From the NCBI GenBank assembly GCA_030762175.1, contig CM060831.1, positions 27,642,001-27,706,000 on the forward strand: a stretch of 64,000 nt of DNA, given 5' to 3'. Made by a program: the position numbers and the translations under genes. Positions 51,905 through 63,745 of the stretch are shown here, in pieces. The DNA comes from Metallyticus violacea. Lineage: Eukaryota > Arthropoda > Insecta > Mantodea > Metallyticidae. The notes beneath the pieces were generated by a model. It saw only the letters and a program-made list of their open reading frames with translations. It ran no database searches and was not told the DNA's origin. How positions within the stretch are numbered: position 1 is the stretch's first letter; each line of letters begins with the position of its first letter.

Positions 51905-52110
51905 TATCTGGGATTTTCACAGTGAAATATAGAATAACATAACAAATTATTATTATGAAATCACTGAATTTTCACTAATTCTGTTCCATGTTTCAAAGGC
52001 GTTTGCCTTCATCTTCAGCCTGGTCCCACTGACCCATGTTCAAGTAAGTAGAACAAGATTAGTGAAATTTGAGCGATTTCGTAATAATAATTTGTCATAT
52101 TATCCTTTGT
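51905..52110. mobile_element. Solo PLE-E inverted pair
   Basis: Arms from ggattttcacagtgaaat to tttgtcatattat, mirrored. Minus-strand hammerhead CTGAAGA (52018-52012), stem II GAAGGC-aaac-GCCTTT, GAAACATG, with the GTC of the cleavage site deleted. Confidence 0.75.
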
Positions 52111-54420
52111 TCTATTTACTTTTTCACTGTACATCCTGATTGTTTGTAGTAGAAGTCAAAGAACCAATGAAACACAATTATTCTTGTAAGTAGGAGATTG
52201 TTTTCATAATCAGTTGCTGATTAATGGAGCACTTATTAAAGGCCTTAAACCTGGTTTCAGTATTTATAGCTCAGCTGTCTTCTTGATGGTCATGTATCTT
52301 ATGGCTTACCTATATAATATAACATTTTTTTAGGAGAGGAACGAAGGATTATCTATAAATAATGTACCACTATTATCTTAAGATGTATAAGTCATTTATT
52401 ATAATAAACATTTTGTATTTTTTATAATATAAGATGAAAGCATTGCACATATTATGTATATAATGATACTTATTATTTTGGCAGATATGTTATAATTATA
52501 AAAATTCATACAATATTTTTTTCAAAGGCAAAAAATGGTGCAGGGAAAAATGTTCGTTGGTCATAGAAACATTTTTTTTTATTTAATAAACAAAGCATTA
52601 TTGTTGTGCTTGTTAGGGTTAGTGCTAGTGGAAAATCACGGTTTGTACTCAAGTGAGGAAATTGAATAGCCTGCACCTCTATAAGCTATTTCTCTAGTTC
52701 TCTTCTAACATCTTTGCAACAATTGAATAACAATTTAATAAAGATTGTTAATGTCAGTCAGTCAAGCAGCAAATTTTTGCATTAATTCTGCCCAATTTTA
52801 TGCCCATTTCTTGCACTGGTCACAAATTAACAAATAGTTTTTTGTCAGAAATACTTCATATTAGAGGAAATTGTATCCCTTTTTGTTGCACATTCTCAAA
52901 GAAGAAGGTGTAATATATTTTGCTGTGTTAATCACGTTTTAGAATAGGCAAAAAATATTTCCTAGTTCATTTCATTTGGTGTTGCAATTAATAGTTATTG
53001 ATATTAGAAAATCACATGCTTATTTATCACAGATCTTTAATGAAATCAAAAACATTACTAGACATTTCTTGTAAAGAAGCAGTAAAAGTAATTATTTACA
53101 TATATTAGCAGCTAATAACAAAAGAGGGGGAGGGATCAATTTTCCCAAAGGAAGTAAAGAAATATAGAGTTGGTTGTTCAGAAATGCTTTGAGAAAAAGT
53201 GATTTTATTTTAATAATATTCATACAGAGAGCTATAATTATATACAAAAATACTTGCAACATTTGAAATAAACAAAGAAATTAAATAAATAAACTTGCAA
53301 ATAATAAATATATCTCTTAATACAATTTATTTCTTCGTGAACAATAAGTTATTTTGCCCAAAAATTTATGGAGATATGTTTTAAATATTTTTTATCGAGC
53401 TGAATGTGGGGGCATGACTATTTCAAATGAATGATATTCTGCAGTACATCTTATACAACATTTATATTTCATAATTTACAGCACAGCTTTGCTGAAAGTG
53501 TATCCAAATGAAAATATCATATGTAATGGTTAAATTAAATTAATCTGTTATTCCTTGTTACATTCTTATAGTTATATATCTGCAAAGAAAGTGAAAAACC
53601 AAGTAAATCTAATTTTGGTTGTAAATGAATCATTGGCATCCAACAATTCTCTGTGAGGAGTTTCACATCCTGAAGAATCGAGTGTCTAATTTCAATTAGT
53701 TGTAGAGATATTGAAATGTGAAAAAATGTAGGGAACACAGTTTGCAGTAAAATTGTAAGTAAATTGACTGAGCTTATTTTTCACCAACAGAATGTGAATG
53801 GGAAAAACATGTAATTTCAGTTACTTGAGCATTTCCTCCTTGTTTCTTCTATTTGGTTGCGTGAAATCCTGGATAAGTCAATTACCCGGTTACTGCAGAT
53901 ATTTATCTTTGTCTAAGAAAGTGAGGGGAGCAATTAAGTTCTTTAATTAGCTTTTTCATACCTGTGTTATTGTGCCAGCATCAGGTAGCAAACATTTTAA
54001 TCACTTTTTTACAATGAAAACTACTTTTAATCACTATTAATCTTAAGAGTAATATCTATAAACAAATGAGTGGCAATAATCTATACTACAACTTTATTAA
54101 AAGCTGTTGTCACTTTATCTATTTTGACATGGAGGCAAACAGTTCAGCTTCTCCACAATAAACGAGCCTACCCAATCATGCAGTTAACAATGCATACAGC
54201 CTGCCATCTGATTACCATGCCTTTTTATACACAATTTTGTTGGTGCCATACGAAAGCAGAAGCGAAGGTGTTCAGTTCGCGTATGATTGTGCACATCTTT
54301 TAAGCAGTTTCTGTCATCTAATCTTTGTCTATGAAAGATGTATAATATTTATAAAGAATATATAAAAAATCCTGTTTCATTGAAAAATTATTCCAGATGT
54401 TTCCATAATCTTGACCAAAA
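52111..54420. other. Intergenic, unassigned
   Basis: AT-rich sequence without recognised elements or genes. Confidence 0.4.
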
Positions 54421-54423
54421 CAA

Positions 54424-55477
54424 GACACTTGCCACAAATGTGACATATTAAAAATGGAGATCAAGACTTTGCTAGAAGCCAGAGATTTGAGCATTCAGAA
54501 ACAAGAAGCACGTCACAAGGCTGCCAAGGAATCATACGAAGCCAAGAGACATGATAAAGAAATAGCACAGAAAAGTGATAAGATGGCTGTATATACCTTT
54601 GATCTGCAACAGTGCCTGCTGACATCTTACTTTACTATATCTTTCTCATTCTATAAAAGACAGTTGTGGACATTCAATCCATAATTTAGTCACAATGAAG
54701 CTATTTGCTTTATGTGGAATGTAACAATATCAGGAAAAGATGCTAATGAAATAGCTTCTTGTCTCTATGAATTTATTCTGCAGTTACCAGAAGCTGTAGA
54801 AGAGATAATATTTTATTCCGATGCTTGTGTGGGGCAGAACGGGATCAGTAGTGTGGCTGCTATGTTCAGCTTCCTTAGTGAGAAGAGGCACAATATCCAT
54901 GAAATGATCACAAATTTTTGGCAAGCGGACATACCCATATGGAATGAGATTCAAACCATGTTGTTATTAAAAGGGGGGTTAGAGAACGAGAATAAAAATT
55001 ATCCGCCCTAATGACAGCTACTAGTCATGTAAACACAAGAAACCATTCCTAGTTTTCATGATGGAAGAAAACATTTCTTAGACTTCAGCTCCTTAACAAA
55101 AATCAGTGAAACATTCCTAATAAATAAAATGGACACCGAAGGTAACAAATTCCTTTGGATCAGAACTCACTAGCTTAAATACACCTGAGAGTCCAGGAAA
55201 ATATTGGAGTATTTCCTCTCTCAAGAAGAACATATTCAGGAACTTTCCATAAGAAGGAGCGGAAAAAGTTTGTCATCACCCCCATTAGCCAGTGATTCAT
55301 GATGGTCCTGTTCCTGTAAGTGCTGAAAAGAAGAAAGACATCTTGAACCTGTTACCACTGATCAACAGCGCTTTCCATAACTACAATAAAAATTTCAAAC
55401 TAGACAATATTCCCATTATTGACTCTGACTTGGAACAACTAAATGAAGATGTATGCAATGCAAACTGCAACATATAA
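54424..55477 (+). pseudogene. Uncharacterised DDE-like transposase relic
   Basis: Broken frames read CHKCD-like start, KAAKESYEAKRHDKEIAQKS, MAVYTFDLQQCLLTSYF, SFYKRQLWTFNP, then (after a stop) DANEIASCLYEFILQLPEAV, EEIIFYSDACVGQNG, FHDGRKHFLDFSSLTK and VIHDGPVPVSAEKKKDILNL. The order VYTFDLQ..L, FYKRQLW, then YSD-x-C-x-GQN is one I associate with a repetitive, uncharacterised transposase-like protein family in invertebrates. I cannot name the superfamily. Confidence 0.5.
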
Positions 55478-55602
55478 TGAAATTAATATAGCAAACATCT
55501 TGTTTTTGAAATTTTCAATAAGAATTCAAATAAATACATTTTGAATGTTTGAGTTAAAAAGAGGAAAATCAAAGGAAATATGTGAAATGAAATATTTGTA
55601 AT

Positions 55603-55810
55603 ACTAATTGATATCATTGTATGATTTAGTTGAACTACACACTCTTAAAGCTTCACTTACTTTTCATAAATGTATGGAACTGTTTCGAGAAATGAAAAGT
55701 AAGTGAAGCTTTAAGAGTGTGTAGTTCAACTGAATCATACAATGATATCAATTAATAAGATTAGCTTCACTGTGCAAGTTCCAATTTTCATTTAAGTTTA
55801 AAAATTTGTA
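55603..55810. mobile_element. Solo PLE-A inverted pair, hammerhead lost
   Basis: Left arm tgatatcattgtatgattta... to ggaactgtttcgag, then directly the right arm aaatgaaaagtaagtgaagc to the caatttacatttaag-like end. The hammerhead part between the arms is missing. Confidence 0.8.
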
Positions 55811-56690
55811 ATACTATTATGTGCAGTTTTTAAGATGTAATTTAAAGCATGTTCTTAGATGTATGATTCAAAAAGAGTTGACTATAACAAAATATGTGCA
55901 ATTAAATAAGCTGTAATACTCCCTAGTTTATACATTTGAACATTTTCTAACAAGAATGAAAATAAATGGTTAAAGTTTGACTCTAGTGTGCTGTTTAATA
56001 TGAACATAAATAGCTAAGTCACCAAAACAGCTATACAATAGATGAGAAAATCCAATTTAGATCAAAAAAACTACAGAATGAAGTGAACTATAAACATTTC
56101 TATTTGAAAGATCCTGTTTAAATGCTATATCCCCTGAAAACTGTTTTTTAAACATTAATTTATAATTTTGGGGCAGTTCCAAACTTTGTTTTCTCTCTTC
56201 TGTAAAATTTGCTTTTGGAGACATACCTGGTTTTTCACGCTTATATATAATTATTAACTTATCCATATCATATACTCTGAAGAAATATTAATGTATTGGA
56301 TACTAAAAAATTAAGAAATCATACAAATTTGTTTCCAAATCTGGTTTAATGTTAAGTAACAATGAAAAGGAAAAAATGAACATGTTGTATGCATATAAAC
56401 AAATTACCATAAATTAGAATCCTGTATAATACTACACAGTAGTTCACACTGGATAGTTTTTTTGTTTTATAGTAACAATTTGAAATATTTTCTCATTCTT
56501 AACTTGGCATCTATTATGGTACACCACTTGACAGACTTGCATTAATACAAAGTGAGTTAAATGAAAAAAGGTTCCATTTAGTTCTATATTTTAGTTTTTA
56601 TAGTAGATAATATGCAAAAACATGTAGGTAAAAAGTGGAGAGAGAATATGTTATATTTAAAGATATGATAGAAATGATTTTATGCAGATG
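55811..56690. other. Intergenic, unassigned
   Basis: AT-rich. Nothing recognised. Confidence 0.4.
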
Positions 56691-58640
56691 CAGGGGTGAC
56701 CAGACTGTGGTTTATGAGCCAGCACTGGCTCCCCCAAGGCACTCCCTTCATGACTCATTTTTGTGTGACTTAACATCAAAAACAGCCTTGATAGTTAAAT
56801 GAAAGAATGAATAAACTTTTGTCTTATGGTAAGCTTTTTCAAAGCAGTATAGGCAGTCCCAAGAGTAAGAGGAATAAGACATTGATAACTTATCAGATGT
56901 ACCAAATGACATGGAACATCTTGGGTTTACTTTAAAGTCAGTCTGGAACACCCTGGCAAAGGAGCTTAGGTAACTGAAAGATTTTGCGCTACCATCTACT
57001 ATTATTTGTATGTACAACTTTATAACAAGGTTTCGTAATTGACTATCTAACTTGCCCACGTTTGCTGCTCCTTTTACTGATCACATAACATCAAACATCT
57101 CAAATGTCACCACTTCCTAATCCTGTTCCCCTTCCTCTGGGGCACTAATGTTAACAAAAGCAGAAGGCATTAGCAGAATAAACAGTAAATCCACCAAAGT
57201 AGCATTGGCAGTAATTTGCAAGATCCTTCAATGAAGCAGAAATGTTTTATCATTGATCTCATTATCCCATATTATGGAATGTAACAAATTAATGATCAAA
57301 AGTACACTTATACACATACAACTCTTATTCACTTGAACTATCAAAGATTCAGTCCAAAAACTCTTTAATTTATCTTTGGTAGAATGTAAAATATTTTACT
57401 TAATACTAATATTATTACATGAATTGCTCTAGTTATTTATTGTTAGGTAGTATGGACACCTGATTAAGCTTCTTTGATATTACAATGCAAGCCAATTAGG
57501 TTAGATTCCTCAGTGCATACATTATCTCCCCATGCTTTAAGGTAAGGCTACCAGACACTCCCAAATTTCTCCTTTTGTCCTCAGAAAATATTTTATTTAA
57601 TTACTTATCCCTAAATTTTCAGTGTTCATTATTAGTATGAGATTATGTCTACAATAACTTTCTATGGCTTTTCAATTCATAATTTTTATGAAATATATGG
57701 GTAAGCAAATCATATATGGTTTCTCTTTGCTGCAACTTTGCAAAGTAGAGAAGGTTATTCCACCAACAATTAAGCAACTTCTGGAATCTTTAGAAGAAGA
57801 GAGTTCTTATTCCACCAGCATTTCTTGTAAATTTTATAAAAAATGTTGCTGCATATCTTGATGTTTGGGTTGTTCACACACAAGATAGTACAGCTATGGA
57901 ATGTATACTACCAAGATTTCCTCCTGAAGGAGTAAAATTTGAAAAAATTTCCCATGATTTTTCTTTAAATGTAGATGGCCTTGACCTGAATGAAGATAAT
58001 ATGTTTGATAAAATCTCTTCCTTAAAGCAGTATGTGAATTCAGAAAGGATAATGAAGTGGGATGAAGAAAATGCAACACTTTAAATTTAAACTAATTTTG
58101 TGTTGAAACTAATACAGTGAACTAATATATTCTTAATTACCTGGTGAGCAGATTAAATACTCTTGTGTTCCTTTTAGCATTGAATTATACAGAATATGTT
58201 TCACAGGCCTTTTCCCACATTAATTGATATACAGCTGATAATGAATGCAAAGGGCTGTGAAACATGTTATGATAATTCAAAGGTAAGTGGAGTAAAGAGT
58301 ATTAAATTGACTCACCAGTTAATTAAGAATATGCAATACTTTGTTCTAAATTTAGTGAAATTTTAAAATTTTTCAGTGAAAAAATAATTTGATATGCACA
58401 ATTCCATAAGCTCATTTATCTCTGTATCTCTCTGGAAGTAATGCTTCATTGAAAAGAGTTTACTCCTCAAAAAATATGAAATGAACATCCCAGAAGTCTA
58501 GAATGAGTTTAAAAACTGTTTCAAATATACTTGCCATCTTAATAAACTTAAATATGACCTGTCAAGAATTTGCCATAAATTCGAATCCAAGAAAACCTGC
58601 TGAAGAAGATTCACTCTTCAGAAAAATATCATTAGTTAAG
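56691..58640 (+). mobile_element. hAT-family transposon relic, interrupted by a solo PLE pair
   Basis: Left end caggggtgacc resembles hAT terminal repeats. Transposase-like pieces: VEKVIPPTIKQLLESLEEES (57750), LPRFPPEGVKFEKISHDFSL and SLKQYVNSERIMKWDEENAT (57900-58084), and after the PLE pair LSGSNASLKRVYSSKN with SRMSLKTVSNILA (58430-58540), the hAT C-terminal dimerisation pattern (S-x-N-A-x-x-E-R-V-F-S). Lys replaces the usual Glu. No right-end repeat was found. Confidence 0.6.
58125..58330. mobile_element. Solo PLE inverted pair, family J, inside hAT
   Basis: Arms ttcttaattacctggtgagc and its inverse gactcaccagttaattaaga. The centre has ctgataatg, GAAACATGTTATG and an aaaggtaagtggag word: a decayed hammerhead plus the GTAAGT word. 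Confidence 0.65.
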
Positions 58641-60794
58641 TAAAATAAATATTTTCAAGGTGCTGGAATGAGTATTTTCATCCTTTAAATTATATATGAA
58701 ACTATGTAACGAAATGGCAAAGTAATATTCTTCTCATTACAATAGTTGTTATTACTTATGTTTATATCTGTCCTCAGAAATTGAAAAAAAAAATCTGATA
58801 ACCTTACACTAAGGGATCCGTGTCTGCACTAACTAGCAGCTTGCACTGCTATTCTATAATGTACAGAATTGCTGATGAAGGTTAGCTGTTATTGTGTACA
58901 ATATTGCATTAGGTTTAAAAGCAGAAGGTTTGTCATCGTGTACAGTGTTAAATTTAATTTCTCTATGCCTGTTGCTAAATCATGGTTCAGAGATTTAATA
59001 TAGAACAAAGTAATTTCATTTATTGTAAATTGTTAAAATACAAATCACCTGCTCAATGTCATAGAGAATTTTAATAGATTTTCCTGGATTGATTCACCTG
59101 AAAGATCTATGCATCATAAAATGATAAATAGATTCAAAATAATGGAATAAATGTTGAACATCATGTTTTGACAAAGGAAAAATTGAATAATAGGATTACG
59201 ATTAGGATAAAGGCAGTGAAAATCTCTCAGAAAGCTATCACAACAATTGAGGATCAGTTATATATCAGCATATAATGCTACAAATGACTAAAATTATCCA
59301 TATTAGGTTTATTTTCAGCATTATCTTTGAGAGATGTAAGCAAGTTTTCTGTATTTTGTATGTCATGCATCAAGGGCTGTGTGTACTACTACTTACTCTT
59401 TACTTTCATGAGCATGGAAAGATGAAATATATGTACTATTTAAAAGGAAAAACCTAAGGAGTATACTCCACTGTTTCCATAATTTTCAATTTAAAAAATA
59501 AGTAATGAGCAATGCTATAACTTATATGCTAATGTGTGCCTTAATTTTTTGCAATATGTCTACATTTTCTCTTTCTTTAATTATTTTTTATGCGGAATGT
59601 TTCCATAATCTTTTGTAAATGCAGGTAAAGGAAAAAGGTAGGAGGGCAAGAGGGAGAGGGGAGAGGGAGAGAATAATAATTAAAAATGGAAAGCTAAAAC
59701 AGAATATGAGGCAGAAAATGAAATAAAATATTTAAAATGAATTTTTCTTTAAAGCAGTTAAATTATGAGATTACTAAAAAGTCAAAGTTTAACTAGTTGT
59801 AAGCTAACTTTGGTTATTTCTCTTAATTATGTGTAATGATCGATCTTGAAATTGAATTATTTTGGTAAATACTTGTAAGATATTCTTAATTAGTTGGTGA
59901 GTCGAACTGATACTCTTAAGAGTTTCATAAAATTATATTATATTAGTTTTTTTTTCTTTCCCCCTGATCTTAAGTCTTAACACTACTTGGTCATTATACT
60001 CAGCTTATCCAAGTATAAATACAACAAAATTCTCAAATATAGTAAATAGTTTCAAGTTTAATCACTTTTGAATCATTATCTTTCCAATGCCAATTTTAAC
60101 AATTTAAAAGTTTCAAATGTTTATTTCCACTCCTGAAATAAATACAAAGTGCACCAATTTAAAAGTCATATTACTAAATCCAATTTTATTTCACAAAATG
60201 TAAAAATGTTATTATAAGAAGAACTGACCAAATTTGGAAAGCACAGCTTTTTTTGGTTTCTAAGAACATTATTATCTTCAAATAAAAGGAATACAACCCC
60301 TTACTTCTCTAATGTTTCCTATGAGAACAAACTTTGATAGAGATTCTAGGAGGCATCTAGTTTCAAAGTGAATCTTTTTCACTTTTCCTGAATGTTGATT
60401 TAGATACCTTAATGGAAAGGTGGTGGGTTTAAATTGTATCCTGTTATGATACTGAGTAGCATACTCTGCTCCATTCTGTTTAAAAAGCATATGAAATTGA
60501 TGAGATAGTTTCAAAGCACAATCTTTCCAGCAGTTAGCTGCTTTCAGAAACCAATATTTCAAAATAGTCAGTCACAAAGCAGTATCTAAAAATGAGAGTG
60601 AATCCAAATCCCAAAAGATTACATGTGAAAATTAATAGTGTTATATTTTTGTGCACTTACATGATAATTAGGGTATACAAAAACCTGAAATTATATTTTA
60701 AATGGCAGGACATAATTTTATATTATCAGATGTTTGGTAATATTTTTGTCACAACTAAAGAAAATGACTATAAACATCAATCCAAATTAATACA
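58641..60794. other. Intergenic, unassigned
   Basis: AT-rich with a GA-rich run at 59640-59672 and a PLE-J-like end scrap (gttggtgagtcgaactgata) at 59892. Nothing coding recognised. Confidence 0.4.
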
Positions 60795-61065
60795 GTACTA
60801 ATTGATATCATTGTATGATTCAGTTGAACTACACACTCTTAAAGCTTCACTTACTTTTCATAAATGTATGGAACCGGTTTCAAGAACATTTAGTTCCCAT
60901 CTTCAGCCAGGCTAAAGTTCAACTCAGTTGAACTCAACTCAACTCCATACATTTATGAAAAGTAAGTGAAGCTTTAAGAGTGTGTAGTTCAACTGAATCA
61001 TACAATGATATCAATTAATATGATTGACTTCACTGTGCAAGTTCCAATTTACATTTAAGTAATAC
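60795..61065. mobile_element. Solo PLE-A inverted pair with hammerhead in the left arm
   Basis: Left arm from attgatatcattgtatgatt to the hammerhead (minus strand CTGAAGA 60906-60900, GAAACCGGTTCC), a short cagttgaactcaactcaact spacer, then the right arm to caatttacatttaag. Confidence 0.8.
60868..60920 (-). ncRNA. Hammerhead-like ribozyme motif, PLE-A solo pair
   Basis: CTGAAGA, extra T, stem II GGGAAC..GTTCTT, GAAACCGGTT. Confidence 0.5.
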
Positions 61066-61700
61066 AGTACTGTTTTCTCAAAATTTGTAAACTTTTCAAT
61101 ATAGAAACAGATTATCAGTTCTTGACTGGAAAACTAATGTTAAATATGTGAGCATTATCTTACATAGAAACTTAAAAATCTAATTGTTATAAAGATATGG
61201 AATTAACAACAATATTTTCTGCTTCAAAACAAAATCTGCACATGGTAGTACCTACGAAATGTGGTTGCTCCGTATTTGCCTTTCTTTTAATTTTACTTAT
61301 ATATTTTCTCCCAAAAAAAAAAAAAAAAAAAATGATTACAGTTAAAAGAATTTCTGCATAATACTCATTATTGAAATGTTCTTCATTGGGTCTTTACATA
61401 ATGGTATAATGATATTTTTAGAGGTACATTGTTGTAAATTTCTAGTACTCCTTTAAAGCCAATATACAATTCTATATATTTGATCCAAATGCAATGAGGT
61501 AGTTCGACTGGTACATCATGATGACAAATAAAAACATGTGGTTAGAGTACCAGAAAAAAAATTCTATAATTGAAAATACTCCTTCTATATTTATCAAACA
61601 TTGAAGTTATTTGATAGCTGTTTGAAACTTTTATAATTAGCCTGGAGTTATTATAACCATTATTTTTATTTTAAAAATTGCATTTTATTCCCTTTGTTAA
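61066..61700. other. Intergenic, unassigned
   Basis: AT-rich with an A20 run near 61312. Nothing recognised. Confidence 0.4.
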
Positions 61701-61761
61701 ACCACTTGTTTGTTATAACAAATTATTATTGAGGAAATTACTCAAATTTCACTAATTTTGG

Positions 61762-61825
61762 TCCACTTACTTGGACATGTTTCAAAGACTGCTGCCTTCA
61801 TCTTCAGCAGTGATTCCACTGTCTG
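61762..61825 (-). ncRNA. Hammerhead-like ribozyme motif, PLE-E left arm
   Basis: CTGAAGA (61807-61801), stem II GAAGGC/GTCTTT, GAAACATGTCC, then aagtaagtgga. Confidence 0.5.
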
Positions 61826-62275
61826 CTTCCCACCAAGATGTGACTCTGTGGATTTTACGAACTTGGTGATGAGGTTTCTATTATTTGGGAGAACAAAATT
61901 AACCAAATTTTCCTTGTTTTTGTGTATGAATATATTTTCTTACACCCTTAATTCTATGGGTTTTTGAAGAGTTTTGGTTCTTTTTGGAATTTGTGGTTCT
62001 TTTGCCAAAAATGGTCTGCTATTGCTGATTTTTCTGGGTGTTTATATTTTACATTTCTCATGTGTTCCTTAAATCATATAGTAATATTTCTTTTTGTTTT
62101 GCCTATATATTTCATATTGCAGTTCTTTGCAACTGATTTTGTAAAATGCCTGATTGTATATCTGGCAGAATTTTGTCTTTTGTGTTGGTCTTTAGGAGAT
62201 TTTTTAAACTACATTTGTTTACTGGAGTCAAAACTATACTTGCCTCTTTAAAAATCTTCGGGAATTTTGGTACGC

Positions 62276-62614
62276 CTATGGATGGAATGTGAATTTCTTA
62301 TATATATGATCTTCTTTGTAGCCTTTTAGTGTGGTGATATCTCTTTTTTGTTTTTGTTTTTTGAATTTTTCTATTTTCTTGTTGACCAGATCTATTGTGT
62401 GGCTATTTTTCCATGCCATATCTATGATTTTATGGTACTCCGAAATGTATTCTGTCTTGCTTATTGATAGGTTTGATAATCTGAATTTGAGACTATTGAT
62501 TATGATGAGTTTATGTTGTTTTGGATTATGGCTGAAAAAGGCTACACAATAAATGTGGTCAACAAGAAAATAGAAAAATGCAAAAAAACAAAAACAAATG
62601 AAAGATATCATCAC
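62276..62614 (-). pseudogene. PLE-E RT/endonuclease linker fragment, minus arm
   Basis: KQHKLIIINSLKFRLSNLSI, then KTEYISEYHKIIDMAWKNSH and KGYKEDHIYKKFTFHP, the same segment as 29620-29860 in the long PLE-E. The first about 35 residues of the frame cross the palindrome junction and are not PLE. Confidence 0.65.
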
Positions 62615-63010
62615 ACTAAAAGGCTACAAAGTAGAACATATATACAAGAAATTCACATTGCACCCATGGGCACAACAAAAATTTCAGAAAATTTTTAAAG
62701 AGACAAACATAATTTTGGCTCCAGTAAACAAATGTAGTTTAAAAAACCTCCTAAAAACCAACACAAAAGAAAAATTTTGCCAGAAAAACAATCAGGCATT
62801 TATGAAATCAGTTGCAAAGACTGCAATATGAAATATACAGGCAAAACAAAAAGAAATATCATCATATGATTGAAGGAACATATAAGAAATGTAAAATATA
62901 AACACATGGAAAAGTCAGCAATAGCAGACCATTTCTGGTACAAGAACCACAAATTCCAAAAGGAACCAAAACTCCTAAAAGCTCTTCAAAAACCCATAGA
63001 ATTAAGGGTG
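62513..63010 (+). pseudogene. PLE-E linker and GIY-YIG endonuclease, plus arm
   Basis: TLKGYKVEHIYKKFTLHPWA and QQKFQKIFKETNIILAPVNK precede a degraded endonuclease with CKDCN-like and KSAIADHFWYKNH words. Frameshifted. Confidence 0.65.
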
Positions 63011-63107
63011 TAAAAAAATATATTCATAAACAAAAAACAACAGTAACCTCATTACTAAGTTCATAAATTCAACAGAGTGACATCTTAATACCTTGCTGGG
63101 AAGCAGA

Positions 63108-63165
63108 CAGTGGAATCAATGCTGAAGATGAAGGTAACAGCCTTTGAAACATGCCAAGTAAGTGG
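63108..63165 (+). ncRNA. Hammerhead-like ribozyme motif, PLE-E right arm
   Basis: CTGAAGA at 63122-63128, stem II AAGG/CCTT, GAAACATG with the GTC altered to CC, then aagtaagtggaac. Confidence 0.45.
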
Positions 63166-63274
63166 AACAAAATTGTGAAATTTGAGTGATTTCCTTAATA
63201 ATAATTTGTTATATTATACTATATTTCACTGTGAAAATTCCAGCTATTTAAAACTACTTGTTTGTTAAGTAAAA

Positions 63275-63510
63275 TTGTACTTACGAAGCTGTAGACAATG
63301 GAGTGGTAATTTATCCTACATTAATGTGTTCAAGTTGTTAACACTAACTCCACTTACTTTTTAAAACTTAGGACTAATTTCGAGAGAGCTCCCTCCCATT
63401 ATCGGCTGCTATTGACTGCAGCAAGGGAGGGACCTCTCCCAAAACTAGTCCTAAGTTTTAAAAAGTAAGTTGGGGTTAGTGTTAACAACTTGAACACATT
63501 AATGTAGGGT
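63275..63510. mobile_element. Solo PLE inverted pair, family H
   Basis: Arms tacattaatgtgttcaagtt and the inverse aacttgaacacattaatgta, inner words aaaagtaagttggggt and aaactagtcctaag. The hammerhead core is decayed (GATAA). Its left end shares a near-identical 29-bp stretch with PLE-B (15120). Confidence 0.65.
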
Positions 63511-63559
63511 ACTTGGTTGTTTGTTTACGGAATGTCGGAATCCACACAGTGAAACTTTT

Positions 63560-63745
63560 GTTAATCTTATTTTGATTTAAAGTAAAACACTAAAAATCAC
63601 GTCGTTTTGGTTGACAATGTGAGGAATGTACCTCATGAAACATGTTCCAAAATTACTTTTATAAGTGTGTTTGTGAAACTTAAAGAGAGTTTTATTGTGA
63701 CGACATTATTTTTAGTGTTTTACTTTAAATCAAAATAAGATTACT
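63560..63745. mobile_element. Solo inverted pair, family K, with decayed hammerhead
   Basis: Arms aatcttattttgatttaaag and ctttaaatcaaaataagatt. Centre TTGACAA, TG, TGAGG-aatgta-CCTCA, T, GAAACATGTTCC: the same frame as the hammerheads with stem II intact but the core mutated (plus strand, 63608-63655). Confidence 0.6.

Larger units (their letters stand above)
61710..63240. mobile_element. PLE-E head-to-head palindrome, arms about 700 bp
   Basis: The left arm (61720-62512, minus) and right arm (62513-63230, plus) both carry the PLE-E C-terminal coding end and hammerhead: e.g. plus-strand KGYKVEHIYKKFTLHPWAQQ at 62613 and the minus-strand twin KGYKEDHIYKKFTFHP near 62300. The RT start is absent from both. 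Together they could form a very long RNA hairpin. Confidence 0.85.

Noticed and set aside
52111..54420. Second host gene upstream of AIFM1
   Set aside because: No frame with domain motifs or consistent splice phases was found between 49.4 and 64 kb.
60278..60562. 94-codon minus-strand frame
   Set aside because: No motif, no splice context and no homologous copy in the window; chance openness in AT-rich DNA is possible.
63365..63470. Hammerhead in family H
   Set aside because: The core reads CGATAA in place of CTGATGA and stem III is not palindromic; at most a relic.
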